Source: Candidatus Thiodiazotropha sp. CDECU1
GTDB lineage: Bacteria; Pseudomonadota; Gammaproteobacteria; Chromatiales; Chromatiaceae
Length of the DNA stretch: 64,000 bases
Reading direction: 5' to 3'
Assembly (NCBI RefSeq): GCF_963455295.1
Contig: NZ_OY734020.1
Coordinates: 2,728,001 to 2,792,000 of the forward strand
Shown: positions 63,470 to 64,000 of the stretch, piece by piece
How positions within the stretch are numbered: the first letter of the stretch is position 1
Layout: each line of letters begins with the position of its first letter
The notes under the pieces: generated by a model
Database searches by the model: none
What the model was told of the DNA's origin: nothing
What the model saw: only the letters and a program-made list of their open reading frames with translations
Program-made: the position numbers and the translations under genes

Positions 63470-64000
63470 ATGCCGATATTTACCCAACTATTTCTTATTT
63501 TCCTGGCCATTGGCACCCTGCTTCAACTCTGGCTGCTGTTACGCCACCTCGGGCATGTCCGGCAGCACCGCGACCGGGTGCCCCACGAGTTCAGTGAAAG
63601 CGTGACCCTTGGCGAACATCAGAAGGCTGCGGATTATACCCAGGCAAAAGGCCGCCTCGCGATCATTGAGACTCTACTGGGTGTTGGCCTGTTGCTTGCG
63701 TGGACCCTTGGCGGCGGACTAGATCTGCTCGATCGATACTGGCATGGCTTTGGCTGGCAGGAGATCATCATCGGCATGCTGTTCATCTTTTCCTTCTTTC
63801 TCATTAGCAGTCTGTTGGACTTGCCCTTCGATCTCTATCGAACATTCCGCTTGGAAGCGGCCTTCGGATTCAACCGCATCACTCCGCTGCAATACCTCAA
63901 GGACCGCCTGCTCGGTGTCATGCTCTCACTCCTGTTGGGAGGGCCCTTACTATGGATCATCCTGCTCCTCATGCAGGGTGCGGGCAAATTCTGGTGGCTC
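63470..64000 (+). CDS. Ste24-like M48 membrane metalloprotease (N-terminal part, runs off window)
   Basis: 177 codons are present, with an ATG and AGGA 6 bases upstream. The protein starts MPIFTQLFLIFLAIGTLLQL, has at least four membrane segments, and carries HEFSESVTLGEHQKAADYTQ and LDLPFDLYRTFRLEAAFGFN, which are typical of the N-terminal region of CAAX-protease-like (Ste24/M48) enzymes. The HExxH zinc motif would lie beyond the window edge and cannot be checked. Its promoter would have to lie in or beyond the adjacent MITE. Confidence 0.8.
   Translation, partial: MPIFTQLFLIFLAIGTLLQLWLLLRHLGHVRQHRDRVPHEFSESVTLGEHQKAADYTQAKGRLAIIETLLGVGLLLAWTLGGGLDLLDRYWHGFGWQEIIIGMLFIFSFFLISSLLDLPFDLYRTFRLEAAFGFNRITPLQYLKDRLLGVMLSLLLGGPLLWIILLLMQGAGKFWWL

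Overview
The window is a chromosomal segment of a flagellated gammaproteobacterium. Two gene orders indicate this: the Pseudomonas/Vibrio-type polar flagellar order fliLMNOPQR-flhBA-flhF-fleN-fliA (positions 1-10896, all minus strand), and the gammaproteobacterial order queG / nnrDE-tsaE-amiC-mutL-miaA-hfq-hflX-hflK-hflC-DUF2065-hisZ-purA (positions 47914-62472). The mix of c-di-GMP enzymes, serine-cycle-type malate thiokinase and malyl-CoA lyase, glycolate oxidase subunits and a copper-type TonB receptor would fit a Chromatiales-like sulfur oxidiser or a relative. That placement is inference; no rRNA or other taxonomic marker is present.

Layout. 1-10944: flagellar export, switch and number-control genes, with good sigma-54 promoter matches upstream of fliL and flhF. 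11205-15589: a two-gene signalling operon, an HDOD histidine kinase followed by a REC-PAS-GGDEF-EAL protein. 16209-19828: ettA, an orphan ParA-type ATPase, a TlpA-like thioredoxin and a secreted protein. 19834-22855: an overlapping operon for malate-CoA ligase (mtkB, mtkA) and malyl-CoA lyase. 22856-29221: an accessory zone with three families of near-identical repeats, two decayed IS91-type transposase 3' ends, a secreted glycerophosphodiesterase, a TIM-barrel isomerase-like protein, and a ZIP-like permease carrying two inserted cyclic-nucleotide-binding-like domains. 29189-33009: a membrane-anchored protein whose end comes from repeat DNA, a UbiA/MenA prenyltransferase and a copper-type TonB receptor. 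33359-38761: glcD-glcE (no glcF beside them), two small secreted proteins, and a dihydrolipoamide-dehydrogenase-like flavoprotein followed by OsmC. 38998-47729: a diguanylate cyclase, cmoAB, an MFS permease, a FixJ/FixL-type two-component pair, a PilZ protein and an RDD membrane protein. 47914-63024: the conserved housekeeping block plus queG and orn. 63161-63431: a compact nested-palindrome MITE. 63470-end: the start of a Ste24-like M48 membrane protease.

How the genes connect. The first 11 kb builds and places a polar flagellum. The adjacent HDOD kinase/c-di-GMP pair, the diguanylate cyclase and the PilZ protein suggest c-di-GMP control of motility or attachment. GlcDE would make glyoxylate, which malyl-CoA lyase can condense with acetyl-CoA; malate-CoA ligase could then release malate while conserving a nucleoside triphosphate. 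The Lpd-like protein and OsmC probably form a thiol-peroxidase pair.

The most unusual items are the ZIP-like permease with tandem CNBD-like domains in the TM3-TM4 loop, the nested-palindrome MITE with scattered relatives of its end, and the IS91-associated repeats, one of which gives two unrelated proteins the same C-terminal tail. All calls come from reading the sequence. No database search was run.
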